Shown: positions 19,411 through 26,583, counted from the first letter of the stretch. The stretch is DNA of 43,049 bases from Fundidesulfovibrio agrisoli (GCF_022808715.1 NZ_JAKZKX010000019.1:1-43049), one strand, 5' to 3'. Notes: a model not told the origin generated them from the sequence alone. Numbers and translations: made by a program.

Positions 19411-20804
19411 AGGGAACACTCCTTCGGCAGGTCCGCGCCTTCGCCGGCCAGAACCTTGCCGCTCCTGCGGGGTACGAACTTCCACACCGGGCTCATCACG
19501 GTGCGGTGGACCTCCAGGGCGAAATTGTACATGCCCACGAACCCTTCCAGGGCTTCCTTGCGCTCGTGGTTGTGGTCGCAGAAGCCCACGCCCAGCTTGT
19601 AGGCGATGGGGCGCTCCTTCACGCCGCCCACGAAGATGTCCACGTCCTTCTCCTTGAGGAAGGCGGAGAGCTCCAGGGGGTTGGCGTCGTCCACGATGAT
19701 GGTGCCGGGGTCGCAGATGGAGGCCAGCTCCTCGTAGTCCTCCTCGGTGCCCGTCTGGGAGCCCGCGATCACCACTGACATGCCCAGGTGGCGGAAGGCC
19801 TTGATGAGGGAGAAGGCCTTGAAGGCGCCGCCCACGTAGATGGCGGCCTTCTTGCCTTCGAGGTCCTTTCTGAATTCCTGGAGCTTGGGGTAGAGCACGG
19901 CCAGCTCTTCCTTCACCAGCTCCTGGGTGCGCACCAGGATGCCGGGGTCTTTGTCCTTGAAGAAGCGGGCAACGGTGTAGAGTGCCTCGGCCATGTCCTC
20001 GATGCCGAAGTAGGAGACCTTGACGAAGGGGGTGCCGTACTTCTCCTTCATCATCTTGGCCAGGTCCATGGTGGAGCCGGAGCACTGCACCACGTTGAGC
20101 GCCGCGCCGTGGGCCCGGGCGATGTCGCCCACGCGGCCGTCGCCGGTGATGTTGGCCACCACCTTGATGCCCATGCGCTCGAAATATTCGCGGATGATCC
20201 AGATCTCGCCCGCCAGGTTGAAGTCGCCCAGGATGTTCAGCGACAGCGGCCCGATGTCCGAGGTGTCGCCGGTGCCCATCAGGGTGAACATGGCCTTGCA
20301 GGCGGCCAGGTAGCCCTCGCGCTTGTTGCCCTTGAAACCCTCGGACTGCACCGGGATCACGGGGATGCCCTTCTCGGCCGAGACCTTCTTGCACACGGCC
20401 TGGAGGTCGTCCCCGATGATGCCCACGATGCAGGTGGAGTAGACGAAGGCGGCCTTGGGCTGGTGGCGGTCGATGAGTTCGGTGAGGGCGGCGTAGAGCT
20501 TCTTCTCGCCGCCGAAGATCACGTCGGTCTCCTGCAGGTCCGTGGAGAAGGAGAGGCGGTGCAGCTCCGGCCCGGAGGAGAGCGCGCCCCGGATGTCCCA
20601 GGTGTAGGCGGCGCAGCCGATGGGTCCGTGCACCAGATGCAGGGCGTCCGCGATGGGATAGAGCACCACGCGCGAGCCGCAGAACACGCAGGCCCGCTGG
20701 CTCACGGCCCCTGCCAGGGAGTCGCGGTTGCAGGCCAGCTTGAAGGGCCCTTCGCCCTTGCGGTGGATCTGGTCCTTGCGTTCTTCGAATATCAGGTCGG
20801 ACAC
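19407..20804 (-). CDS. nifE: FeMo-cofactor scaffold protein NifE
   Basis: 465 residues, homologous to NifD and partner of NifN. Recognised by CVFCGSRVVLYPIADALHLV, HGPIGCAAYTWDIRG, YSTCIVGIIGDD and the NifE-type central part GEIWIIREYFERMGIKVVANI, ending near EVHRTVMSPVWKF. It lies 24 bases after a 36-residue small ORF that appears to share its sigma-54 promoter. The stop overlaps the nifN GTG. Confidence 0.96.
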   Translation of the reverse strand: MSDLIFEERKDQIHRKGEGPFKLACNRDSLAGAVSQRACVFCGSRVVLYPIADALHLVHGPIGCAAYTWDIRGALSSGPELHRLSFSTDLQETDVIFGGEKKLYAALTELIDRHQPKAAFVYSTCIVGIIGDDLQAVCKKVSAEKGIPVIPVQSEGFKGNKREGYLAACKAMFTLMGTGDTSDIGPLSLNILGDFNLAGEIWIIREYFERMGIKVVANITGDGRVGDIARAHGAALNVVQCSGSTMDLAKMMKEKYGTPFVKVSYFGIEDMAEALYTVARFFKDKDPGILVRTQELVKEELAVLYPKLQEFRKDLEGKKAAIYVGGAFKAFSLIKAFRHLGMSVVIAGSQTGTEEDYEELASICDPGTIIVDDANPLELSAFLKEKDVDIFVGGVKERPIAYKLGVGFCDHNHERKEALEGFVGMYNFALEVHRTVMSPVWKFVPRRSGKVLAGEGADLPKECSL

Positions 20805-20828
20805 GGTGTGCCTCGTTGGTTGTGCGGC

Positions 20829-20939
20829 TTAGGACGCCAGCGTTCTCAGACAGAGAGCGTAATACAGAGCCTGGATAACCAAACTGCCTGCCAGGGCTCC
20901 TGCCATTTCGAGAGTGTCGCGGATGGTGGTTGCGCTCAT
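20829..20939 (-). CDS. Tiny hydrophobic peptide gene upstream of nifE (36 residues)
   Basis: 36 codons from ATG 20939 with GGGAG seven bases upstream, ending at TAA 20829-20831, 24 bases before nifE. It begins MSATTIRDTLEMAG and its last 18 residues are SLVIQALYYALCLRTLAS, enough for one short membrane-associated helix. Another tiny ORF at 21177-21275 ends in a closely similar stretch (11 of 18 identical: SL-IQA--Y--CL-TLA). It is the first coding unit after the sigma-54 promoter at 20987-21003, so it should be co-transcribed with nifENB. Not recognised as a known Nif protein. Paralogy and good ribosome sites at both copies make a real gene likely; function is unknown. Confidence 0.7.
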   Translation of the reverse strand: MSATTIRDTLEMAGALAGSLVIQALYYALCLRTLAS

Positions 20940-20986
20940 GATCCTACTCCCTGTCTGTTGGTGGCTTGTTGTTTTCTACCAACGAC

Positions 20987-21003
20987 ATCAAGTCTCGTGC
21001 CAA
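20987..21003 (-). promoter_or_regulatory. Sigma-54 promoter of the small ORF-nifE-nifN-nifB operon
   Basis: Minus strand: TTGGCACGAGACTTGAT. TGGCACG (-24) and TTG at -12 have the right spacing; only the C of TTGC differs. It lies 48 bases before the start codon of the 36-residue ORF. No TGT-N10-ACA NifA site was found within about 120 bases upstream. Confidence 0.8.
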
Positions 21004-21076
21004 TAGAAAAAAGTCGCGATTCCAAATGGTTGACAATGCAGACCCTGATGATGCGACACAAAAACGCACACTATTG

Positions 21077-21088
21077 TACAAATTTGTA
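21077..21088. promoter_or_regulatory. Palindromic operator candidate upstream of the nifE promoter
   Basis: TACAAATTTGTA is a perfect 12-bp palindrome, about 75 bases upstream of the sigma-54 -24 element, at a distance usual for an enhancer site. A near copy, TACAATTTTGTT, lies upstream of nifH at 31547-31558. The protein that binds is unknown. Confidence 0.45.
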
Positions 21089-21119
21089 AGACACGTATGT
21101 CCGAAGCCGGAAAAAGGGA

Positions 21120-21152
21120 GCGCCCCCGGCCGCTTCGGGCGGCCGGGGGCGC
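21120..21152 (-). terminator. Terminator after the 32-residue small ORF
   Basis: A 14-bp perfect stem (21120-21133 with 21139-21152) and a 5-base loop. On the minus strand TTTTT follows five bases after the stem. It separates the 32-residue ORF from the nifE promoter region, so the two tiny ORFs are in different transcripts. Confidence 0.75.
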
Positions 21153-21176
21153 AAGGGGAAATGGATGACGTGGGGG

Positions 21177-21275
21177 CTACCTGGCCAGGGTCTCCAGGCA
21201 ATAGACGTACATGCCCGCCTGGATGGTCAGGCTGCTCAGCAAGGTCAAGGCCATGGGCCTGAAAAGGTCCGACAT
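21177..21275 (-). CDS. Tiny hydrophobic peptide gene, paralogue of the one before nifE (32 residues)
   Basis: 32 codons from ATG 21275 with GGAGG seven bases upstream, ending at TAG 21177-21179. It begins MSDLFRPMALTLL and ends SLTIQAGMYVYCLETLAR. Its C-terminal 18 residues share 11 with the 36-residue ORF before nifE, including the IQA, Tyr, Cys-Leu and TLA positions. One short membrane-associated helix is predicted. A strong terminator follows 24 bases downstream and a hairpin (21293-21313) lies just before the ribosome site. An upstream in-frame Met exists but has no ribosome site. Function unknown. Confidence 0.65.
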   Translation of the reverse strand: MSDLFRPMALTLLSSLTIQAGMYVYCLETLAR

Positions 21276-21292
21276 GGTGTATCCTCCGGCTG

Positions 21293-21313
21293 CGGCGGCC
21301 GCGCTGGCCGCCG
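21293..21313 (-). promoter_or_regulatory. Hairpin next to the ribosome site of the 32-residue ORF
   Basis: CGGCGGCC, loop GCGCT, GGCCGCCG: an 8-bp stem ending about five bases before the GGAGG. In the mRNA it could limit ribosome access or protect the 5' end. No sigma-54 or good sigma-70 promoter was recognised in 21314-21553. Confidence 0.4.
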
Positions 21314-21538
21314 GAAAAGGTGCGATTGCGCCGAACCGGCCCAGCGGGCCGCTCGACAAGCTGGAGGAAGGCTAGGCTTGAATTGTTACAGGCCAGCCGC
21401 GCGTGCGTGGACTTTCAGATGACAAACGGGGAATGTTCAGAGCTTGCGCTGGGCGCGCGCCAAGCTGCGGGCAGCGAGGCCCAGGCCAGTGTCGCGCGTT
21501 TGAATGCCCCCCAGAGGGGCGAAGCCTGACCGATCAAA

Positions 21539-21553
21539 AACGCCCTACCGGGC
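21539..21553 (-). terminator. Weak terminator after the GGDEF gene
   Basis: Minus strand: GCCC-GGTA-GGGC-G followed by TTTTT (21540-21536), directly after the GGDEF stop codon. The stem is only 4 bp, so termination may be partial. Confidence 0.4.
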
Positions 21554-22294
21554 TCAGGCCAGGGCCAGGCGTGCCCGGCCGCCGTCCTTGGCGGCGCCCA
21601 GGGCGGCCTGCGCCGCGCGCACCAGGGCCAGGGGGGCGTCGCCGCGCCCGGGCGTCATGGTGGCCAGGCCCACGCTCACGCTGACGAAACCGCCGTGGAC
21701 CGACTCCAGGTGGGGGATCTCCATGCCCGCCACCTCGTCCAGGATGCGCTGGCCCACCACGGCAGCGCCCTCGGCCGCGGTGCCAGGCAGCAGGGCCGCG
21801 AAGGTGTCTCCCTCCAGGCGGGCCACCACGTCCACCTCGCGGTACAGGCAGCGCATGAGCGCGCGGGCCACGGCCCGCAGGCATTCATCCCCGGCCAGGG
21901 AGCCGTAGTGCACGTTGTAGGACTGAAGGCTGTCCACGTTCACCAACAGCAGGGACAGGGAGGTGCCCTCGCGCTGGGCCTGGGCCCAATCGCGTGAGAG
22001 CAGGCGCTCGAAGCTGGGGCGGTTCATGGCCCCGGTGAGGCCGTCCACCTGGGTGAGTTGGGTGACCTGCTCCAGGGCGTCGTCCAGGTCCTGCTGGACG
22101 GAGCGGGCCAGGTCGGCCACGCGCCGGGCGCGCTGGGCCAGGGCTTCGTACTCCTCCAGGAGTTCGGCGAGGTGGGGGGCCAGGGTGTTGGACTCTCCGC
22201 ACGCCACGGCGGCCTGTTCGGCTTCCGAAAGCGCCCGCCTGATCCTGGCGGCGACGCTTTTCTCTTTTTCCAACAGGTCCGGGGCGATTTCCAT
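21554..22294 (-). CDS. GGDEF-domain protein with degenerate active site
   Basis: 246 residues: an N-terminal coiled-coil helical part (about 1-80) and a GGDEF domain (about 82-245). The entry motif DGLTGAMNRPSFERLL and the metal-site region VNVDSLQSYNVHYG are recognisable, but the GGDEF motif itself is EGDTF (161-165): the first Gly is Glu and the catalytic/metal-binding Glu is Thr. Diguanylate cyclase activity is therefore doubtful; it may bind GTP or c-di-GMP or act as a regulator. It is cytoplasmic, with no membrane segment. It lies between the metal-ATPase cassette and the small ORF, inside the nif locus. Confidence 0.85.
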   Translation of the reverse strand: MEIAPDLLEKEKSVAARIRRALSEAEQAAVACGESNTLAPHLAELLEEYEALAQRARRVADLARSVQQDLDDALEQVTQLTQVDGLTGAMNRPSFERLLSRDWAQAQREGTSLSLLLVNVDSLQSYNVHYGSLAGDECLRAVARALMRCLYREVDVVARLEGDTFAALLPGTAAEGAAVVGQRILDEVAGMEIPHLESVHGGFVSVSVGLATMTPGRGDAPLALVRAAQAALGAAKDGGRARLALA

Positions 22295-22563
22295 GGGGGC
22301 TCCTCTGGCGTGTGATGACGGCGCATCTTAGCCGCAGGAGGGGCGGGCGTCCAGCGGACAGGGGCCTCCTGGCAGGGTCAGAAGCAATCCTCCCGGTTGC
22401 CATTATTCCCATTGCCCAGACTTTGAACATGAACAGATCAGGACCAGCGATGCTTTTAACACCTCGGAATCACCTGATCTCATCAAGTGCATTTCATGAA
22501 TATTTCATCTTGACCTTGGAATTGATTTTGATAATCACTGCCAAAATCACTCAGGAAACCTTG
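22295..22563. other. Divergent intergenic region, AT-rich
   Basis: Between the minus-strand GGDEF gene and the plus-strand transposase-like gene. From about 22425 to 22560 the DNA is distinctly AT-rich. ATGAA-TAT-TTCAT (22496-22508) is a perfect inverted repeat that could be an operator. A TTGACC (22511-22516) with TAATCA-like bases 16 bases downstream is a possible sigma-70 promoter for the plus-strand genes. Confidence 0.35.
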
Positions 22564-23181
22564 ATGAAGCCGTATCCAGCCCCCCCGCCCCGCCGCAAGA
22601 ATCGTTACGCCCTGAACGCCAAGGTGGCCGAGACCAAACTGCTCGCCCTGGCCGACGCCATGGCCAAAGGGGCCACCGCCAGCGACGCGTCCCGCTCCCT
22701 GAAGCTCAACCGCAACACCGTCAACCGCTACTACCAACTCTTCAGGCAGGCGCTCTCCAAGGACGTGCCTGAAAGCCTCAGGACGGTGCCCTCCGGCGCT
22801 CCGGTCATCGGGTTGTTCCTGACATCCACGGCGACCCACTTCCGCGTCTTGCCCGACAGCCAGCGCGACACGGCGCTGCAGATCTTCCGCGGGAGCCTGG
22901 ACGCCAACATGGCCTGTCTCACCCCCGGCTGGCCGGGCTACGACGCGCTGGGGCAGCCCTCCACGGATACATTCCAGATCATGCCCTGTTGCCTGGTGAG
23001 CGCGGCGGGACAGCAGCGCCTCAAAAATTCCTGGAGCAACATCCGCGCCCGGCTCTGCAACTTCCGAGGCATCCCGCGCCAGAATTACTGGCAGCACCTC
23101 CACGTCTGCGAGCTGTTCGACACCCTCGGGCAGGAGGAACTGCAGCAGCGCCTGATCCAGGCCCTGCTCGCCGCCGGATGA
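22564..23181 (+). CDS. Transposase-derived protein (IS1595/ISXO2-like) lacking DDE residues
   Basis: 205 residues from ATG 22564. Residues 20-62 form the helix-turn-helix seen at the start of IS1595-group transposases (DASRSLKLNRNTVNRYYQLF). The rest follows the ISXO2-like transposase fold in outline: PVIGLFLTSTATHFRVLP, then TPGWPGYDALG, then LKNSWSNIRARLCNFRGIP and YWQHLHVCELF. The part that normally carries the first Asp is missing, the second Asp (SDGWRGYD in active enzymes) is Pro121, and the Glu of the IESFW motif is Lys154. It is intact as an ORF, with no terminal inverted repeats seen, so it looks like a domesticated DNA-binding protein rather than a live element. It precedes a metal-ATPase operon by 64 bases and may regulate it. 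Confidence 0.7.
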   Translation: MKPYPAPPPRRKNRYALNAKVAETKLLALADAMAKGATASDASRSLKLNRNTVNRYYQLFRQALSKDVPESLRTVPSGAPVIGLFLTSTATHFRVLPDSQRDTALQIFRGSLDANMACLTPGWPGYDALGQPSTDTFQIMPCCLVSAAGQQRLKNSWSNIRARLCNFRGIPRQNYWQHLHVCELFDTLGQEELQQRLIQALLAAG

Positions 23182-23245
23182 CGGCGCTTCAAGGCTTCCA
23201 ACCGTTTCGCATCCCCTGAACCATCACCCACTGGGAGGACACCTC

Positions 23246-23503
23246 ATGAATATCGATTCCAAATCCACATTCCTGTTCCTTGGCGGGGCCGCCCTCGGCG
23301 CCCTGGCCGCATACGCCCTGACCCGCGAGAACTCGGCGCTCAAACCCGTGCTCACCGATCTGATGGCGGGCGGCCTGAACCTCAAGGAGAAATTCCAGGG
23401 CGTGGTGGAACACGCCAAGGAGAACCTGGACGACCTGATGGCCGAGGCCGAGCACGCCCGAAAGTCCCGCGAGGCAACCGCCGGGGAGACCAAGGCCTCG
23501 TGA
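23246..23503 (+). CDS. Small single-helix membrane protein of the metal-ATPase operon
   Basis: 85 residues: one transmembrane helix (about 8-25, TFLFLGGAALGALAAYAL) followed by a soluble amphipathic helical part and a charged tail. The start has GGGAGG upstream. It overlaps the ATPase gene (GTGA at 23500-23503), so the two are coupled. In mycobacteria small one-helix DUF1490 proteins (PacL) sit beside CtpC-type ATPases and act as partners; the arrangement is similar here but sequence homology is not shown and no His/Asp metal motif is seen. Confidence 0.75.
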   Translation: MNIDSKSTFLFLGGAALGALAAYALTRENSALKPVLTDLMAGGLNLKEKFQGVVEHAKENLDDLMAEAEHARKSREATAGETKAS

Positions 23504-25650
23504 ATTGCCAGGTCGTCCATTCCACGCCGGGCCGGGTCCGGGTGCGCTTCACGCCGCCCCGCACGGTGCTCGGCCTCTCTCACAGGCTGAAACACATCGA
23601 GCGGATGGACGGGGTGGCGAGCGCCCGCGTCAGCCCCCGCACCGGCTCGGTATTGCTGCGGTTCGATCCTGAGGCGGTCACTCCCCGCATCCTCCTGGAC
23701 GCACTGGTTTCCCGCGGGGGCGGCCCGTCCGCGGCAAACTCGGCGGATTCCGGGACCGATGCCCTGGTGCCCAAGATCATGCCTGGAGAGGCGGCTCCGG
23801 ACTGCCGCACCCGCAGGCCGGACGAGCGCCCCACGCCGGGCTTCCTGGGCATTGTCGCGCCGCTGCTGTTGCGCCCCGTGCTGCCCGCCGGGTTCCGGCT
23901 GGCCCTGAGCCTGCGCGGTGCGCTGCCCCGCCTGTGGCAGGGCCTGCGGGCGCTGGGTTCGGGGAAGCTCTCCATGGACGTGCTGGACGCCGCCGCCCTT
24001 GGCATCTGCATCGTGCGCCGCGACTACCGGTCGCTCGGCACCATCACCCTGATGCTCTCCGCCGGGGAGTTCCTCGAATCCTGGAGCCGCAGGCGCTCCG
24101 AGGAGAGCCTGGCCGCCACGCTCGCCTCCCAGACCGTCTGGGCCTGGGTCAGGCGCGGCAGCGAGGAGGAGCAGCTGGACGCCAGGCTGGTGAAGCCCGG
24201 CGACCTGGTCGTGATCCGCCTGGGGGCGGTGGCCCCGGTGGACGGCGTGGTGGAGGAAGGCGAAGCCCTGGTGAACCAGAGCTCCATGACCGGGGAGGTG
24301 CGCGGGGTGCCCAAGCGCCCCGGCAGCGCCGTCTTCGCCGGGACCGTGGTGGAGGAGGGCGAGGTCGTGGTCAAGGCCACGGGCGGCAGCGACGCCACGC
24401 GCTGGCGGCGCATGCTCGCCCTGGTGGAGCAGGCCGAGCTGCGCAAGGCCGGGGTGCAGAGCCAGGCCGAAAAATTGGCCGGGAACCTGGTGCCCTTCTC
24501 GCTGGGGCTGGCGGGGGCGGTCTACGCCGTCACCCGCGACCCGCGCCGGGCCGCCTCCGTGCTGCTGGTGGACTATTCCTGCGCCATCAAACTGGCCACG
24601 CCCCTGGCCGTGCTGGCCTGCATGCGCCAGATGGCCGCCTCGGGCGTGGTGGTCAAGGGCGGCGCCCCCCTTGAAAACCTGGCCAAGGCAGACGTGTTCG
24701 TCTTCGACAAGACCGGCACCCTGACCATGGCCGAACCCGCCGTGCGCGAAGTGCTCCCCTTCGGAGGGCACACCCGCGAGGACGTGCTGCGCATCGCCGC
24801 CTGCCTGGAGGAGCACTTCCCCCATCCGGTGGCCCGCGCCGTGGTGCGCCAGGCCAAAATCGAGGACATCGTCCACCAGGAGGAACACGCCCGCGTGGAA
24901 TACGTGGCCGCCCACGGGGTGGCCAGCTGGCTCAAGGGCCAGCGGGTGCTGCTGGGCAGCAGGCACTTCATCCACGAGGACGAGAAGGTGCCCCTGGGGG
25001 AAGCCGAGGACGTGGCGAACGTCTTGGCGGAACAGGGGCACTCCCTGCTGTACCTGGCCGTGGGGGACGCCCTGGCCGGGCTCATCACCCTGGACGACCC
25101 CCTGCGGCCCGAAGCGGCCCAGGCCCTCCAGGCGCTGCACGACACCGGGGTCAAGCGCGTCGTCATGCTCACCGGCGACCTGGACGGCATGGCCGCGCGC
25201 ATCTCAAAACAGCTCGGCATCACCGAGTGGGTCGCCCAGGTGCTCCCGGACGAAAAGCACCGGGTGGTCGAGGATCTGCTGGCCGAGGGCCACACCGTGG
25301 CCATGGTGGGCGACGGGCTCAACGACGCCCCGGCCCTGGTCAGGGCCTCCGTGGGCATCTCCATGCACCAGGGCGCGGACGTCACCAGGGAGGTGGCCGA
25401 CGTGGTGCTCACCACCGGCGACCTCACCGCCCTGGCCAGGGCGCGCCTGCTGGCCAAGTCCGCGCTGGAAAGGGTCAAACGCAACTACCTGCTGATCGTC
25501 GGGGTCAACACCCTGCTGCTGGCGGGCGGGCTGGTGGGCAGGCTTTCGCCCCAGATCTCGGCGCTGATGCACAACAGCGCCACCCTGGCGGCGGCCGTCA
25601 ACGCCCTGCGCCCGCTCAAGGCGGTTCAGCCTGCGACGAAGGAGTCCTGA
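23500..25650 (+). CDS. P1B-type heavy-metal ATPase with non-canonical membrane motif
   Basis: 716 residues starting at GTG 23500. The N-terminal part (about 1-75) is an HMA-like domain without CxxC (VVHSTPGRVRVRF). Core P-type motifs: SSMTGE in the actuator domain, FDKTGTLT with the phosphorylated Asp near residue 405, the P1B-specific HP dipeptide (EEHFPHPVARAV), MLTGDLDGMA and MVGDGLNDAPAL. The ion-site motif in the sixth membrane helix, usually CPC, here is YSCAIKLATP. This Ser-Cys-Ala variant is found in a CtpC-like group whose metal is unsettled (Zn or Mn have been proposed for mycobacterial CtpC). It probably exports a transition metal across the inner membrane. It sits between two HMA/helix partner proteins, within the nif locus but on the opposite strand. 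Confidence 0.9.
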   Translation: MNCQVVHSTPGRVRVRFTPPRTVLGLSHRLKHIERMDGVASARVSPRTGSVLLRFDPEAVTPRILLDALVSRGGGPSAANSADSGTDALVPKIMPGEAAPDCRTRRPDERPTPGFLGIVAPLLLRPVLPAGFRLALSLRGALPRLWQGLRALGSGKLSMDVLDAAALGICIVRRDYRSLGTITLMLSAGEFLESWSRRRSEESLAATLASQTVWAWVRRGSEEEQLDARLVKPGDLVVIRLGAVAPVDGVVEEGEALVNQSSMTGEVRGVPKRPGSAVFAGTVVEEGEVVVKATGGSDATRWRRMLALVEQAELRKAGVQSQAEKLAGNLVPFSLGLAGAVYAVTRDPRRAASVLLVDYSCAIKLATPLAVLACMRQMAASGVVVKGGAPLENLAKADVFVFDKTGTLTMAEPAVREVLPFGGHTREDVLRIAACLEEHFPHPVARAVVRQAKIEDIVHQEEHARVEYVAAHGVASWLKGQRVLLGSRHFIHEDEKVPLGEAEDVANVLAEQGHSLLYLAVGDALAGLITLDDPLRPEAAQALQALHDTGVKRVVMLTGDLDGMAARISKQLGITEWVAQVLPDEKHRVVEDLLAEGHTVAMVGDGLNDAPALVRASVGISMHQGADVTREVADVVLTTGDLTALARARLLAKSALERVKRNYLLIVGVNTLLLAGGLVGRLSPQISALMHNSATLAAAVNALRPLKAVQPATKES

Positions 25651-25651
25651 C

Positions 25652-26062
25652 ATGCTCACGAGCATCCTGCCCGGCCGCATCCGGGCGCGGCTGGAGCCCG
25701 GCTTCCCCGAACACGCGCTGCAGGCACTGCGCGCCGCCCTGGGCGAGGCCGTCACGGGGGTGACGCTTAAGCACAACCCGCGCAGCAACAGCCTGCTGAT
25801 AACCTACCCGCCCGGCCCCGGGCACGACCGCGCGGTGCGCAAAACCCTGGAGGAGCGGCTCGCGCCCGCCGCACCCTGCGCCAAAAGGAGCCTCGCCTGG
25901 CCCTCCATGCGCAGCGTGAAGCGGGGCATGGCCGCAAGCCTGGGCCTGGCCCTGGCCGCCCTGGCCCTGCGCAACGAGCGCGCCCACGCCTGGGCAGGAG
26001 GCGCGTTCGCCGCGCTGCTGGCAAGGCACCTCTACGTGTACCGCAAGCGGCTGTTCAAATAG
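25652..26062 (+). CDS. HMA-like domain membrane protein
   Basis: 136 residues. Residues 1-70 resemble the N-terminal HMA-like domain of the ATPase (LPGRIRARLEPGFPEHALQAL, then VTLKHNPRSNSLLITY) without a CxxC metal motif. A hydrophobic stretch follows (about 92-125) with a basic end (YVYRKRLFK). GGAG lies seven bases before the ATG, two bases after the ATPase stop. It is probably a membrane partner or assembly factor of the ATPase. Confidence 0.75.
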   Translation: MLTSILPGRIRARLEPGFPEHALQALRAALGEAVTGVTLKHNPRSNSLLITYPPGPGHDRAVRKTLEERLAPAAPCAKRSLAWPSMRSVKRGMAASLGLALAALALRNERAHAWAGGAFAALLARHLYVYRKRLFK

Positions 26063-26107
26063 CCGCCCACCCTGGTCCGGCTTTCGTACTCCATGTCACG
26101 ACGCACG

Positions 26108-26138
26108 AAGGGCGCCCCGAACAAGTCGGGGCGCCCTT
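26108..26138 (+). terminator. Terminator of the metal-ATPase operon
   Basis: A 13-bp perfect stem (26108-26120 with 26126-26138) and a 5-base loop, 45 bases after the last gene. The T tract is poor, so efficiency is uncertain. Confidence 0.6.
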
Positions 26139-26204
26139 CTCCCTGAGGTGAGGCAGGCAGGAGGCCCATTCACGCCGGCCTGGCACCCGGCATGAAGTCG
26201 TGCG

Positions 26205-26243
26205 CCCGGCCGGGGAGCGCGCTCTCTTCGCTCTCCGGCCGGG
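26205..26243 (-). terminator. Hairpin after the nif ferredoxin gene
   Basis: CCCGGCCGG (26205-26213) pairs with CCGGCCGGG (26235-26243), with a partly paired middle. It lies 14 bases after the ferredoxin stop on the minus strand. No T tract follows, so it may protect or process the mRNA end rather than terminate by itself. Confidence 0.5.
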
Positions 26244-26257
26244 GCGTAAATAGCAGT

Positions 26258-26560
26258 CTAGATCAGGTAGTCTTCGCAGGGCTCGCCGTTCTCCAGCGCG
26301 TCCAGGATCTCGTCCACCTTCTCCTCGGAGTCGATGCCGCCGTACCACCACTGCTCGGGGTAGACGATCATCACGGGGCCCTGCTCGCACTGCTTGAGGC
26401 AGCCGGAGCCGGTGATGAGGATGTCCAGGCCGCGGTCCAGAATCTCGGTCTCCATGTATTGCAGCATGCCGCCGCCGGCCTTGAAGCAGACGCCCTTGGG
26501 CTCGCCCTTGGCGCGGAAGCTGTTGCAGACCAGGATGTGGTGTTTGGGTTTGTTGACCAT
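26258..26560 (-). CDS. Thioredoxin-like [2Fe-2S] ferredoxin of the nif operon
   Basis: 100 residues from ATG 26560 (AGAGGAG upstream). The four cluster cysteines have thioredoxin-like ferredoxin spacing: Cys12 and Cys25 (C-x12-C), then Cys54 and Cys58 (C-x3-C, GSGCLKQCEQGP). Cys94 is extra. Proteins of this kind (Shethna protein I family) are common in nif clusters and are thought to carry electrons or interact with nitrogenase. It lies 110 bases after nifK, separated from it by a long hairpin, and closes the nifH operon. Confidence 0.9.
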   Translation of the reverse strand: MVNKPKHHILVCNSFRAKGEPKGVCFKAGGGMLQYMETEILDRGLDILITGSGCLKQCEQGPVMIVYPEQWWYGGIDSEEKVDEILDALENGEPCEDYLI

Positions 26561-26583
26561 CTTCGCTACTCCTCTTTGAGTTT

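Noticed and set aside
22564-23181. Live insertion sequence
   Set aside because: No terminal inverted repeats or target duplications were seen and the DDE residues are absent.
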